Source: Henricia sp. BOLD:AAB3569 (lineage: Eukaryota > Echinodermata > Asteroidea > Spinulosida > Echinasteridae). From it: DNA of 64,000 nt. The stretch lies in assembly GCA_037783545.1 (NCBI GenBank), contig JBBELK010000818.1:186001-250000 (forward strand), given 5' to 3'. The notes under the pieces are model-generated. The model was given only the letters and a program-made list of their open reading frames with translations. It was not told the origin of the DNA and ran no database searches. A program made the position numbers and the translations under genes. Below are positions 12,079-26,800 of the stretch, one piece after another. Positions within the stretch are counted from its first letter, which is position 1. Every line of letters begins with the position of its first letter.

Positions 12079-14751
12079 TCACGCAAACCGTGGCTGTCTG
12101 TACACACCTCTTTGGGGTACTCCTGAGTTGTGCGCATGCTCAGTCATTCGGACTGTCGTTAACGCACCGCAGTTTGGCTCGGCAATTTGGTCAAAGTGTG
12201 GTCCAAACGTCGGCAAATTTGGAGGTCGAAAAATGTTCCGACGAACTTCAAATTTTGCATGCCCTAAACTCTCTATATTGCGCACTTGTCATAAAAAATT
12301 GACAGACTTTCGCCGGGAAATGGCAGAGAAATTTCAAAGTTTAGAAAAAACTGGGTTGAGGCTTCCTGACTGCTCTCACGCAAACCGTGGCTGTCTGTAC
12401 ACACCTCTTTGGGGTACTCCTGAGTTGTGCGCATGCTCAGTCATTCGGACTGTCGTTAACGCACCGCAGTTTGGCTCGGCAATTTGGTCAAAGTGTGGTC
12501 CAAACGTCGGCAAATTTGGAGGTCGAAAAATGTTCCGACGAACTTCAAATTTTGCATGCCCTAAACTCTCTATATTGCGCACTTGTCATAAAAAATTGAC
12601 AGACTTTCGCCGGGAAATGGCAGAGAAATTTCAAAGTTTAGAAAAAACTGGGTTGAGGCTTCCTGACTGCTCTCACGCAAACCGTGGCTGTCTGTACACA
12701 CCTCTTTGGGGTACTCCTGAGTTGTGCGCATGCTCAGTCATTCGGACTGTCGTTAACGCACCGCAGTTTGGCTCGGCAATTTGGTCAAAGTGTGGTCCAA
12801 ACGTCGGCAAATTTGGAGGTCGAAAAATGTTCCGACGAACTTCAAATTTTGCATGCCCTAAACTCTCTATATTGCGCACTTGTCATAAAAAATTGACAGA
12901 CTTTCGCCGGGAAATGGCAGAGAAATTTCAAAGTTTAGAAAAAACTGGGTTGAGGCTTCCTGACTGCTCTCACGCAAACCGTGGCTGTCTGTACACACCT
13001 CTTTGGGGTACTCCTGAGTTGTGCGCATGCTCAGTCATTCGGACTGTCGTTAACGCACCGCAGTTTGGCTCGGCAATTTGGTCAAAGTGTGGTCCAAACG
13101 TCGGCAAATTTGGAGGTCGAAAAATGTTCCGACGAACTTCAAATTTTGCATGCCCTAAACTCTCTATATTGCGCACTTGTCATAAAAAATTGACAGACTT
13201 TCGCCGGGAAATGGCAGAGAAATTTCAAAGTTTAGAAAAAACTGGGTTGAGGCTTCCTGACTGCTCTCACGCAAACCGTGGCTGTCTGTACACACCTCTT
13301 TGGGGTACTCCTGAGTTGTGCGCATGCTCAGTCATTCGGACTGTCGTTAACGCACCGCAGTTTGGCTCGGCAATTTGGTCAAAGTGTGGTCCAAACGTCG
13401 GCAAATTTGGAGGTCGAAAAATGTTCCGACGAACTTCAAATTTTGCATGCCCTAAACTCTCTATATTGCGCACTTGTCATAAAAAATTGACAGACTTTCG
13501 CCGGGAAATGGCAGAGAAATTTCAAAGTTTAGAAAAAACTGGGTTGAGGCTTCCTGACTGCTCTCACGCAAACCGTGGCTGTCTGTACACACCTCTTTGG
13601 GGTACTCCTGAGTTGTGCGCATGCTCAGTCATTCGGACTGTCGTTAACGCACCGCAGTTTGGCTCGGCAATTTGGTCAAAGTGTGGTCCAAACGTCGGCA
13701 AATTTGGAGGTCGAAAAATGTTCCGACGAACTTCAAATTTTGCATGCCCTAAACTCTCTATATTGCGCACTTGTCATAAAAAATTGACAGACTTTCGCCG
13801 GGAAATGGCAGAGAAATTTCAAAGTTTAGAAAAAACTGGGTTGAGGCTTCCTGACTGCTCTCACGCAAACCGTGGCTGTCTGTACACACCTCTTTGGGGT
13901 ACTCCTGAGTTGTGCGCATGCTCAGTCATTCGGACTGTCGTTAACGCACCGCAGTTTGGCTCGGCAATTTGGTCAAAGTGTGGTCCAAACGTCGGCAAAT
14001 TTGGAGGTCGAAAAATGTTCCGACGAACTTCAAATTTTGCATGCCCTAAACTCTCTATATTGCGCACTTGTCATAAAAAATTGACAGACTTTCGCCGGGA
14101 AATGGCAGAGAAATTTCAAAGTTTAGAAAAAACTGGGTTGAGGCTTCCTGACTGCTCTCACGCAAACCGTGGCTGTCTGTACACACCTCTTTGGGGTACT
14201 CCTGAGTTGTGCGCATGCTCAGTCATTCGGACTGTCGTTAACGCACCGCAGTTTGGCTCGGCAATTTGGTCAAAGTGTGGTCCAAACGTCGGCAAATTTG
14301 GAGGTCGAAAAATGTTCCGACGAACTTCAAATTTTGCATGCCCTAAACTCTCTATATTGCGCACTTGTCATAAAAAATTGACAGACTTTCGCCGGGAAAT
14401 GGCAGAGAAATTTCAAAGTTTAGAAAAAACTGGGTTGAGGCTTCCTGACTGCTCTCACGCAAACCGTGGCTGTCTGTACACACCTCTTTGGGGTACTCCT
14501 GAGTTGTGCGCATGCTCAGTCATTCGGACTGTCGTTAACGCACCGCAGTTTGGCTCGGCAATTTGGTCAAAGTGTGGTCCAAACGTCGGCAAATTTGGAG
14601 GTCGAAAAATGTTCCGACGAACTTCAAATTTTGCATGCCCTAAACTCTCTATATTGCGCACTTGTCATAAAAAATTGACAGACTTTCGCCGGGAAATGGC
14701 AGAGAAATTTCAAAGTTTAGAAAAAACTGGGTTGAGGCTTCCTGACTGCTC
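12079..14751 (+). repeat. Homogeneous satellite block C
   Basis: Nine exact 297-bp steps run from 12079 to 14752, with no departures from consensus seen. Confidence 0.95.
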
Positions 14752-17660
14752 TCACGCAAACCGTGGCTGTCTGTACACACCTCTTTGGGGTACTCCTGAG
14801 TTGTGCGCATGCTCAGTCATTCGGACTGTCGTTAACGCACCGCAGTTTGGCTCGGCAATTTGGTCAAAGTGTGGTCCAAACGTCGGCAAATTTGGAGGTC
14901 GAAAAATGTTCCGACGAACTTCAAATTTTGCATGCCCTAAACTCTCTATATTGCACTTGTCATAAAAAATTGACAGACTTTCGCCGGGAAATGGCAGAGA
15001 AATTTCAAAGTTTAGAAAAAACTGGGTTGAGGCTTCCTGACTGCTCTCACGCAAACCGTGGCTGTCTGTACACACCTCTTTGGGGTACTCCTGAGTTGTG
15101 CGCATGCTCAGTCATTCGGACTGTCGTTAACGCACCGCAGTTTGGCTCGGCAATTTGGTCAAAGTGTGGTCCAAACGTCGGCAAATTTGGAGGTCGAAAA
15201 ATGTTCCGACGAACTTCAAATTTTGCATGCCCTAAGACTCTCTATATTGCGCACTTGTCATAACAAAATTGACAGACTTTCGCCGGGAAATGGCAGAGAA
15301 ATTTCAAAGTTTAGAAAAAACTGGGTTGAGGCTTCCTGACTGCTCTCACGCAAACCGTGGCTGTCTGTACACACCTCTTTGGGGTACTCCTGAGTTGTGC
15401 GCATGCTCAGTCATTCGGACTGTCGTTAACGCACCGCAGTTTGGCTCGGCAATTTGGTCAAAGTGTGGTCCAAACGTCGGCAAATTTGGAGGTCGAAAAA
15501 TGTTCCGACGAACTTCAAATTTTGCATGCCCTAAACTCTCTATATTGCGCACTTGTCATAAAAAATTGACAGACTTTCGCCGGGAAATGGCAGAGAAATT
15601 TCAAAGTTTAGAAAAAACTGGGTTGAGGCTTCCTGACTGCTCTCACGCAAACCGTGGCTGTCTGTACACACCTCTTTGGGGTACTCCTGAGTTGTGCGCA
15701 TGCTCAGTCATTCGGACTGTCGTTAACGCACCGCAGTTTGGCTCGGCAATTTAGTCAAAGTGTGGTCCAAACGTCGGCAAATTTGGAGGTCGAAAAATGT
15801 TCCGACGAACTTCAAATTTTGCATGCCCTAAACTCTCTATATTGCGCACTTGTCATAAAAAATTGACAGACTTTCGCCGGGAAATGGCAGAGAAATTTCA
15901 AAGTTTAGAAAAAACTGGGTTGAGGCTTCCTGACTGCTCTCACGCAAACCGTGGCTGTCTGTACACACGCTCTTTGGGGTACTCCTGAGTTGTGCGCATG
16001 CTCAGTCATTCGGACTGTCGTTAACGCACCGCAGTTTGGCTCGGCAATTTGGTCAAAGTGTGGTCCAAACGTCGGCAAATTTGGAGGTCGAAAAATGTTC
16101 CGACGAACTTCAAATTTTGCATGCCCTAAACTCTCTATATTGCGCACTTGTCATAAAAATTGACAGACTTTCGCCGGGAAATGGCAGAGAAATTTCAAAG
16201 TTTAGAAAAAACTGGGTTGAGGCTTCCTGACTGCTCTCACGCAAACCGTGGCTGTCTGTACACACCTCTTTGGGGTACTCCTGAGTTGTGCGCATGCTCA
16301 GTCATTCGGACTGTCGTTAACGCACCGCAGTTTGGCTCGGCAATTTGGTCAAAGTGTGGTCCAAACGTCGGCAAATTTGGAGGTCGAAAAATGTTCCGAC
16401 GAACTTCAAATTTTGCATGCCCTAAACTCTCTATATTGCGCACTTGTCATAAAAATTGACAGACTTTCGCCGGGAAATGGCAGAGAAATTTCAAAGTTTA
16501 GAAAAAACTGGGTTGAGGCTTCCTGACTGCTCTCACGCAAACCGTGGCTGTCTGTACACACCTCTTTGGGGTACTCCTGAGTTGTGCGCATGCTCAGTCA
16601 TTCGGACTGTCGTTAACGCACCGCAGTTTGGCTCGGCAATTTGGTCAAAGTGTGGTCCAAACGTCGGCAAATTTGGAGGTCGAAAAATGTTCCGACGAAC
16701 TTCAAATTTTGCATGCCCTAAACTCTCTATATTGCGCACTTGTCATAAAAAATTGACAGACTTTCGCCGGGAAATGGCAGAGAAATTTCAAAGTTTAGAA
16801 AAAACTGGGTTGAGGCTTCCTGACTGCTCTCACGCAAACCGTGGCTGTCTGTACACACCTCTTTGGGGTACTCCTGAGTTGTGCGCATGCTCAGTCATTC
16901 GGACTGTCGTTAACGCACCGCAGTTTGGCTCGGCAATTTGGTCAAAGTGTGGTCCAAACGTCGGCAAATTTGGAGGTCGAAAAATGTTCCGACGAACTTC
17001 AAATTTTGCATGCCCTAAACTCTCTATATTGCGCACTTGTCATAAAAAATTGACAGACTTTCGCCGGGAAATGGCAGAGAAATTTCAAAGTTTAGAAAAA
17101 ACTGGGTTGAGGCTTCCTGACTGCTCTCACGCAAACCGTGGCTGTCTGTACACACCTCTTTGGGGTACTCCTGAGTTGTGCGCATGCTCAGTCATTCGGA
17201 CTGTCGTTAACGCACCGCAGTTTGGCTCGGCAATTTGGTCAAAGTGTGGTCCAAACGTCGGCAAATTTGGAGGTCGAAAAATGTTCCGACGAACTTCAAA
17301 TTTTGCATGCCCTAAACTCTCTATATTGCGCACTTGTCATAAAAAATTGACAGACTTTCGCCGGGAAATGGCAGAGAAATTTCAAAGTTTAGAAAAAACT
17401 GGGTTGAGGCTTCCTGACTGCTCTCACGCAAACCGTGGCTGTCTGTACACACCTCTTTGGGGTACTCCTGAGTTGTGCGCATGCTCAGTCATTCGGACTG
17501 TCGTTAACGCACCGCAGTTTGGCTCGGCAATTTGGTCAAAGTGTGGTCCAAACGTCGGCAAATTTGGAGGTCGAAAAATGTTCCGACGAACTTCAAATTT
17601 TGCATGCCCTAAACTCTCTATATTGCGCACTTGTCATAAAAAATTGACAGACTTTCGCCG
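14752..17660 (+). repeat. Satellite block with scattered small indels
   Basis: Copies are mostly consensus, with loss of GC near 14954, extra G at 15236, extra C at 15264, G to A at 15753, extra G at 15969, and one A lost from the ATAAAAAATTG run in two successive copies (about 16155 and 16451). The exact 297-bp period resumes from 16533 to 17424. Confidence 0.85.
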
Positions 17661-20600
17661 GGAAATAGCAGAGAAATTTCAAAGTTTAGAAAAAACTGGG
17701 TTGAGGCTTCCTGACTGCTCTCACGCAAACTCGTGGCTGTCTGTACACACCTCTTTGGGGTACTCCTGAGTTGTGCGCATGCTCAGTCATTCGGACTGTC
17801 GTTAACGCACCGCAGTTTGGCTTCGGCAATTTGGTCAAAGTGTGGTCCAAACGTCGGCAAATTTGGAGGTCGAAAAATGTTCCGACGAACTTCAAATTTT
17901 GCATGCCCTAAACTCTCTATATTGCGCACGTTGTCATAAAAAATTGACAGACTTTCGCCGGGAAATGGCAGAGAAATTTCAAAGTTTAGAAAAAACTGGG
18001 TGAGGCTTCCTGACTGCTCTCACGCAAACCGTGGCTGTCTGTACACACCTCTTTGTGGGTACTCCTGAGTTGTGCGCATGCTCAGGTCATTCGGACTGTC
18101 GTTAACGCACCGCAGTTTGGCTCGGCAATTTGGTCAAAGTGTGGTCCAAACGTCGGCAAATTTGGAGGTCGAAAAATGTTCCGACGAACTTCAAATTTTG
18201 CATGCCCTAAACTCTCTATATTGCGCACTTGTCATAAAAAATTGACAGACTTTCGCCGGGAAATGGCAGAGAAATTTCAAAGTTTAGAAAAAACTGGGTT
18301 GAGGCTTCCTGACTGCTCTCACGCAAACCGTGGCTGTCTGTACACACCTCTTTGGGGTACTCCTGAGTTGTGCGCATGCTCAGTCATTCGGACTGTCGTT
18401 AACGCACCGCAGTTTGGCTCGGCAATTTTGGTCAAAGTGTGGTCCAAACGTCGGCAAATTTGGAGGTCGAAAATGTTCCGACGAACTTCAAATTTTGCAT
18501 GCCCTAAACTCTCTATATTGCGCACTTGTCATAAAAAATTGACAGACTTTCGCCGGGAAATGGCAGAGAAATTTCAAAGTTTAGAAAAAACTGGGTTGAG
18601 GCTTCCTGACTGCTCTCACGCAAACCGTGGCTGTCTGTACACACCTCTTTGGGGTACTCCTGAGTTGTGCGCATGCTCAGGTCATTCGGACTGTCGTTAA
18701 CGCACCGCAGTTTGGCTCGGCAATTTGGTCAAAGTGTGGTCCAAACGTCGGCAAATTTGGAGGTCGAAAAATGTTCCGACGAACTTCAAATTTTGCATGC
18801 CCTAAACTCTCTATATTGCGCACTTGTCATAAAAAAATTGACAGACTTTCGCCGGGAAATGGCAGAGAAATTTCAAAGTTTAGAAAAAAACTGGGTTGAG
18901 GCTTCCTGACTGCTCTCAACGCAAACCGTGGCTGTCTGTACACACCTCTTTGGGGTACTCCTGAGTTGTGCGCATGCTCAGTCATTCGGACTGTCGTTAA
19001 CGCACCGCAGTTTGGCTCGGCAATTTGGTCAAAGTGTGGTCCAAACGTCGGCAAATTTGGAGGTCGAAAAATGTTCCGACGAACTTCAAATTTTGCATGC
19101 CCTAAACTCTCTATATTGCGCACTTGTCATAAAAAATTGACAGACTTTCGCCGGGAAATGGCAGAGAAATTTGCAAAGTTTAGAAAAAACTGGGTTGAGG
19201 CTTCCTGACTGCTCTCACGCAAACCGTGGCTGTCTGTACACACCTCTTTGGGGTACTCCTGAGTTGTGCGCATGCTCAGTCATTCGGACTGTCGTTAACG
19301 CACCGCAGTTTGGCTCGGCAATTTGGTCAAAGTGTGGTCCAAACGTCGGCAAATTGGAGGTCGAAAAATGTTCGACGAACTTCAAATTTTGCATGCCCTA
19401 AACTCTCTATATTGCGCACTTGTCATAAAAAATTGACAGACTTTCGCCGGGAAATGGCAGAGAAATTTCAAAGTTTAGAAAAAACTGGGTTGAGGCTTCC
19501 TGACTGCTCTCACGCAAACCGTGGCTGTCTGTACACACCTCTTTGGGGTACTCCTGAGTTGTGCGCATGCTCAGTCATTCGGACTGTCGTTAACGCACCG
19601 CAGTTTGGCTCGGCAATTTGGTCAAAGTGTGGTCCAAACGTCGGCAAATTTGGAGGTCGAAAAATGTTCCGACGAACTTCAAATTTTGCATGCCCTAAAC
19701 TCTCTATATTGCGCACTTGTCATAAAAAATTGACAGACTTTCGCCGGGAAATGGCAGAGAAATTTCAAAGTTTAGAAAAAAACTGTGGGTGAGGCTTCCT
19801 GACTGCTCTCACGCAAACCGTGGCTGTCTGTACACACCTCTTTGGGTACTCCTGAGTTGTGCGCATGCTCAGTCATTCGGACTGTCGTTAACGCACCGGC
19901 AGTTGGCTCGGCAATTGGTCAAAGTGTGGTCCAAACGTCGGCAAATTTGGAGGTCGAAAAATGTTCCGACGAACTTCAAATTTTGCATGCCCTAAACTCT
20001 CTATATTGCGCACTTGTCATAAAAAATTGACAGACTTTCGCCGGAAATGGCAGAGAAATTTCAAAGTTTAGAAAAAACTGGGTTGAGGCTTCCTGACTGC
20101 TCTCACGCAAACCGTGGCTGTCTGTACACACCTCTTTGGGGTACTCCTGAGTTGTGCGCATGCTCAGTCATTCGGACTGTCGTTAACGCACCGCAGTTTG
20201 GCTCGGCAATTTGGTCAAAGTGTGGTCCAAACGTCGGCAAATTTGGAGGTCGAAAAATGTTCCGACGAACTTCAAATTTTGCATGCCCTAAACTCTCTAT
20301 ATTGCGCACTTGTCATAAAAAATTGACAGACTTTCGCCGGGAAATTGGCAGAGAAATTTCAAAGTTTAGAAAAAACTGGGTTGAGGCTTCCTGACTGCTC
20401 TCACGCAAACCGTGGCTGTCTGTACACACCTCTTTGGGGTACTCCTGAGTTGTGCGCATGCTCAGTCATTCGGACTGTCGTTAACGCACCGCATAGTTTG
20501 GCTCGGCAATTTGGTCAAAGTGTGGTCCAAAACGTCGGCAAATTTGGAGGTCGAAAAATGTTCCGACGAACTTCAAATTTTGCATGCCCTAAACTCTCTA

Positions 20601-23600
20601 TATTGCGCACTTGTCATAAAAAATTGACAGACTTTCGCCGGGAAATGGCAGAGAAATTTCAAAGTTTAGAAAAAACTGGGTTGAGGCTTCCTGACTGCTC
20701 TCACGCAAACCGTGGCTGTCTGTACACACCTCTTTGGGGTACTCCTGAGTTGTGCGCATGCTCAGTCATTCGGACTGTCGTTAACGCACCGCAGTTTGGC
20801 TCGGCAATTTGGTCAAAGTGTGGTCCAAACGTCGGCAAATTTGGAGGTCGAAAAATGTTCCGACGAACTTCAAATTTTGCATGCCCTAAACTCTCTATAT
20901 TGCGCACCTTGTCATAAAAAATTGACAGACTTTCGCCGGGAAATGGCAGAGAAATTTCAAAGTTTAGAAAAAACTGGGTTGAGGCTTCCTGACTGCTCTC
21001 ACGCAAACCGTGGCTGTCTGTACACACCTCTTTGGGGTACTCCTGAGTTGTGCGCATGCTCAGTCATTCGGACTGTCGTTAACGCACCACCGCAGTTTGG
21101 CTCGGCAATTTGGTCAAAGTGTGGTCCAAACGTCGGCAAATTTGGAGGTCGAAAAATGTTCCGACGAACTTCAAATTTTGCATGCCCTAAACTCTCTATA
21201 TTGCGCACTTGTCATAAAAAATTGACAGACTTTCGCCGGGAAATGGCAGAGAAATTTCAAAGTTTAGAAAAAACTGGGTTGAGGCTTCCTGACTGCTCTC
21301 ACGCAAACCGTGGCTGTCTGTACACACCTCTTTGGGGTACTCCTGAGTTGTGCGCATGCTCAGTCATTCGGACTGTCGTTAACGCACCGCAGTTTGGCTC
21401 GGCAATTTGGTCAAAGTGTGGTCCAAACGTCGGCAAATTTGGAGGTCGAAAAATGTTCCGACGAACTTCAAATTTTGCATGCCCTAAACTCTCTATATTG
21501 CGCACTTGTCATAAAAAATTGACAGACTTTCGCCGGGAAATGGCAGAGAAATTTCAAAGTTTAGAAAAAACTGGGTTGAGGCTTCCTGACTGCTCTCACG
21601 CAAACCGTGGCTGTCTGTACACACCTCTTTGGGGTACTCCTGAGTTGTGCGCATGCTCAGTCATTCGGACTGTCGTTAACGCACCGCAGTTTGGCTCGGC
21701 AATTTGGTCAAAGTGTGGTCCAAACGTCGGCAAATTTGGAGGTCGAAAAATGTTCCGACGAACTTCAAATAAACTCTCTATATTGCGCACTTGTCATAAA
21801 AAATTGACAGACTTTCGCCGGGAAATGGCAGGAGAAATTTCAAAGTTTAGAAAAAACTGGTTGAGGCTCGTGGCTTCCTGACTGCTCTCACGCAAACCGT
21901 GGCTGTCTGTACACACCTCTTTGGGGTACTCCTGAGTTGTGCGCATGCTCAGTCATTCGGACTGTCGTTAACGCACCGCAGTTTGGCTCGGCAATTTGGT
22001 CAAAGTGGTGGTCAAAACGTCGGCAAATTTGGAGGTCGAAAAATGTTCCGACGAACTTCAAATTTTGCATGCCCTAGAACTCTCTATATTGCGCACCTTG
22101 TCATAAAAATTGACAGACTTTCGCCGGGAAATGGCAGAGAAATTTCAAAGTTTAGAAAAAAACTGGGTTGAGGCTTCCTGACTGCTCTCACGCAAACCGT
22201 GGCTGTCTGTACACACCTCTTTGGGGTACTCCTGAGTTGTGCGCATGCTCAGTCATTCGGACTGTCGTTAACGCACCGCAGTTTGGCTCGGCAATTTGGT
22301 CAAAGTGTGGTCCAAACGTCGGCAAATTTGGAGGTCGAAAAATGTTCCGACGAACTTCAAATTTTGCATGCCCTAAACTCTCTATAATTGCGCACTTGTC
22401 ATACAAATTGACAGACTTTCGCCGGGAATTGGCAGAGAAAATTTCAAAGTTTAGAAAAAACTGGGGTTGAGGCTTCCTGACTGCTCTCCACGCAAACCGT
22501 GGCTGTCTGTACACACCTCTTTGGGGTACTCCTGAGTTGTGCGCATGCTCAGTCATTCGGACTGTCGTTAACGCACCGCAGTTTGGCTCGGCAATTTGGT
22601 CAAAGTGTGGTCCAAACGTCGGCAAATTTGGAGGTCGAAAAATGTTCCGACGAACTTCAAATTTTGCATGCCCTAAACTCTCTATATTGCGCACTTGTCA
22701 TAAAAATTGACAGACTTTCGCCGGAAAATGGCAGAGAAATTTCAAAGTTTAGAAAAAAACTGGGTTGAGGCTTCCTGACTGCTCTCTACGCAAACCGTGG
22801 CTGTCTGTTACACACCTCTTTGGGGTACTCTGATTGTGCGCATTGCTCAGTCATTCGGACTGTCGTTAACGCACCGCAGTTTGGCTCGGCAATTTGGTCA
22901 AAGTGTGGTCCAAACGTCGGCAAATTTGGAGGTCGAAAAAATGTTCCGACGAACTTCAATTTTGCATGCCCTAAACTCTCTATATTGCGCACTTGTCATA
23001 AAAATTGACAGACTTTCGCCGGGAAATGGCAGAGAAATTTCAAAGTTTAGAAAAAACTGGGTTGAGGCTTCCTGACTGCTCTCACGCAAACCGTGGCTGT
23101 CTGTACACACCTCTTTGGGGTACTCCTGAGTTGTGCGCATGCTCAGTCATTCGGACTGTCGTTAACGCACCGCAGTTTGGCTCGGCAATTTGGTCAAAGT
23201 GTGGTCCAAACGTCGGCAAATTTGGAGGTCGAAAAATGTTCCGACGAACTTCAAATTTTGCATGCCCTAAACTCTCTATATTGCGCACTTGTCATAAAAA
23301 ATTGACAGACTTTCGCCGGAAATGGCAGAGAAATTTCAAAGTTTAGAAAAAACTGGGTTGAGGCTTCCTGACTGCTCTCACGCAAACCGTGGCTGTCTGT
23401 ACACACCTCTTTGGGGTACTCCTGAGTTGTGCGCATGCTCAGTCATTCGGACTGTCGTTAACGCACCGCAGTTTGGCTCGGCAATTTGGTCAAAGTGTGG
23501 TCCAAACGTCGGCAAATTTGGAGGTCGAAAAATGTTCCGACGAACTTCAAATTTTGCATGCCCTAAACTCTCTATATTGCGCACTTGTCATAAAAAATTG

Positions 23601-23831
23601 ACAGACTTTCGCCGGGAAATGGCAGAGAAATTTCAAAGTTTAGAAAAAACTGGGTTGAGGCTTCCTGACTGCTCTCACGCAAACCGTGGCTGTCTGTACA
23701 CACCTCTTTGGGGTACTCCTGAGTTGTGCGCATGCTCAGTCATTCGGACTGTCGTTAACGCACCGCAGTTTGGCTCGGCAATTTGGTCAAAGTGTGGTCC
23801 AAACGTCGGCAAATTTGGAGGTCGAAAATGT
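17661..23831 (+). repeat. Satellite block dense in single-base indels, probably low consensus quality
   Basis: About 20 monomers carry dozens of changes. They are overwhelmingly single-base insertions or deletions and mostly not shared between copies. Examples are extra T at 17731, extra G at 17930, extra G at 18086, extra G at 19173, inserted TA near 20494, extra CAC near 21088, and several in one copy at 22786-23081. Blocks on either side are nearly perfect. Indel-dominated, unshared error is what uncorrected long-read consensus looks like, so I do not read these as real monomer types. A few may be genuine. Confidence 0.75.
21596..21887 (+). repeat. 292-bp monomer with a 12-bp deletion
   Basis: TTTGCATGCCCT is missing at the 21770/21771 junction. 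The same copy has an extra G in GGCAGGAGAA, a lost G in the CTGGG motif, and about 7 extra bases near 21868-21875. The net change of -5 fits the observed spacing of 292 bp. It lies in the low-quality stretch and has no obvious flanking microhomology, so it may be an assembly fault. Confidence 0.7.
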
Positions 23832-26800
23832 TCCGACGAACTTCAAATTTTGCATGCCCTAAACTCTCTATATTGCGCACTTGTCATAAAAAATTGACAG
23901 ACTTTCGCCGGGAAATGGCAGAGAAATTTCAAAGTTTAGAAAAAAACTGGGTTGAGGCTTCCTGACTGCTCTCACGCAAACCGTGGCTGTCTGTACACAC
24001 CTCTTTGGGGTACTCCTGAGTTGTGCGCATGCTCAGTCATTCGGACTGTCGTTAACGCACCGCAGTTTGGCTCGGCAATTTGGTCAAAGTGTGGTCCAAA
24101 CGTCGGCAAATTTGGAGGTCGAAAAATGTTCCGACGAACTTCAAATTTTGCATGCCCTAAACTCTCTATATTGCGCACTTGTCATAAAAAATTGACAGAC
24201 TTTCGCCGGGAAATGGCAGAGAAATTTCAAAGTTTAGAAAAAAACTGGGTTGAGGCTTCCTGACTGCTCTCACGCAAACCGTGGCTGTCTGTACACACCT
24301 CTTTGGGGTACTCCTGAGTTGTGCGCATGCTCAGTCATTCGGACTGTCGTTAACGCACCGCAGTTTGGCTCGGCAATTTGGTCAAAGTGTGGTCCAAACG
24401 TCGGCAAATTTGGAGGTCGAAAAATGTTCCGACGAACTTCAAATTTTGCATGCCCTAAACTCTCTATATTGCGCACTTGTCATAAAAAATTGACAGACTT
24501 TCGCCGGGAAATGGCAGAGAAATTTCAAAGTTTAGAAAAAACTGGGTTGAGGCTTCCTGACTGCTCTCACGCAAACCGTGGCTGTCTGTACACACCTCTT
24601 TGGGGTACTCCTGAGTTGTGCGCATGCTCAGTCATTCGGACTGTCGTTAACGCACCGCAGTTTGGCTCGGCAATTTGGTCAAAGTGTGGTCCAAACGTCG
24701 GCAAATTTGGAGGTCGAAAAATGTTCCGACGAACTTCAAATTTTGCATGCCCTAAACTCTCTATATTGCGCACTTGTCATAAAAAATTGACAGACTTTCG
24801 CCGGGAAATGGCAGAGAAATTTCAAAGTTTAGAAAAAAACTGGGTTGAGGCTTCCTGACTGCTCTCACGCAAACCGTGGCTGTCTGTACACACCTCTTTG
24901 GGGTACTCCTGAGTTGTGCGCATGCTCAGTCATTCGGACTGTCGTTAACGCACCGCAGTTTGGCTCGGCAATTTGGTCAAAGTGTGGTCCAAACGTCGGC
25001 AAATTTGGAGGTCGAAAAATGTTCCGACGAACTTCAAATTTTGCATGCCCTAAACTCTCTATATTGCGCACTTGTCATAAAAAATTGACAGACTTTCGCC
25101 GGGAAATGGCAGAGAAATTTCAAAGTTTAGAAAAAAACTGGGTTGAGGCTTCCTGACTGCTCTCACGCAAACCGTGGCTGTCTGTACACACCTCTTTGGG
25201 GTACTCCTGAGTTGTGCGCATGCTCAGTCATTCGGACTGTCGTTAACGCACCGCAGTTTGGCTCGGCAATTTGGTCAAAGTGTGGTCCAAACGTCGGCAA
25301 ATTTGGAGGTCGAAAAATGTTCCGACGAACTTCAAATTTTGCATGCCCTAAACTCTCTATATTGCGCACTTGTCATAAAAAATTGACAGACTTTCGCCGG
25401 GAAATGGCAGAGAAATTTCAAAGTTTAGAAAAAACTGGGTTGAGGCTTCCTGACTGCTCTCACGCAAACCGTGGCTGTCTGTACACACCTCTTTGGGGTA
25501 CTCCTGAGTTGTGCGCATGCTCAGTCATTCGGACTGTCGTTAACGCACCGCAGTTTGGCTCGGCAATTTGGTCAAAGTGTGGTCCAAACGTCGGCAAATT
25601 TGGAGGTCGAAAAATGTTCCGACGAACTTCAAATTTTGCATGCCCTAAACTCTCTATATTGCGCACTTGTCATAAAAAATTGACAGACTTTCGCCGGGAA
25701 ATGGCAGAGAAATTTCAAAGTTTAGAAAAAACTGGGTTGAGGCTTCCTGACTGCTCTCACGCAAACCGTGGCTGTCTGTACACACCTCTTTGGGGTACTC
25801 CTGAGTTGTGCGCATGCTCAGTCATTCGGACTGTCGTTAACGCACCGCAGTTTGGCTCGGCAATTTGGTCAAAGTGTGGTCCAAACGTCGGCAAATTTGG
25901 AGGTCGAAAAATGTTCCGACGAACTTCAAATTTTGCATGCCCTAAACTCTCTATATTGCGCACTTGTCATAAAAAATTGACAGACTTTCGCCGGGAAATG
26001 GCAGAGAAATTTCAAAGTTTAGAAAAAACTGGGTTGAGGCTTCCTGACTGCTCTCACGCAAACCGTGGCTGTCTGTACACACCTCTTTGGGGTACTCCTG
26101 AGTTGTGCGCATGCTCAGTCATTCGGACTGTCGTTAACGCACCGCAGTTTGGCTCGGCAATTTGGTCAAAGTGTGGTCCAAACGTCGGCAAATTTGGAGG
26201 TCGAAAAATGTTCCGACGAACTTCAAATTTTGCATGCCCTAAACTCTCTATATTGCGCACTTGTCATAAAAAATTGACAGACTTTCGCCGGGAAATGGCA
26301 GAGAAATTTCAAAGTTTAGAAAAAACTGGGTTGAGGCTTCCTGACTGCTCTCACGCAAACCGTGGCTGTCTGTACACACCTCTTTGGGGTACTCCTGAGT
26401 TGTGCGCATGCTCAGTCATTCGGACTGTCGTTAACGCACCGCAGTTTGGCTCGGCAATTTGGTCAAAGTGTGGTCCAAACGTCGGCAAATTTGGAGGTCG
26501 AAAAATGTTCCGACGAACTTCAAATTTTGCATGCCCTAAACTCTCTATATTGCGCACTTGTCATAAAAAATTGACAGACTTTCGCCGGGAAATGGCAGAG
26601 AAATTTCAAAGTTTAGAAAAAACTGGGTTGAGGCTTCCTGACTGCTCTCACGCAAACCGTGGCTGTCTGTACACACCTCTTTGGGGTACTCCTGAGTTGT
26701 GCGCATGCTCAGTCATTCGGACTGTCGTTAACGCACCGCAGTTTGGCTCGGCAATTTGGTCAAAGTGTGGTCCAAACGTCGGCAAATTTGGAGGTCGAAA

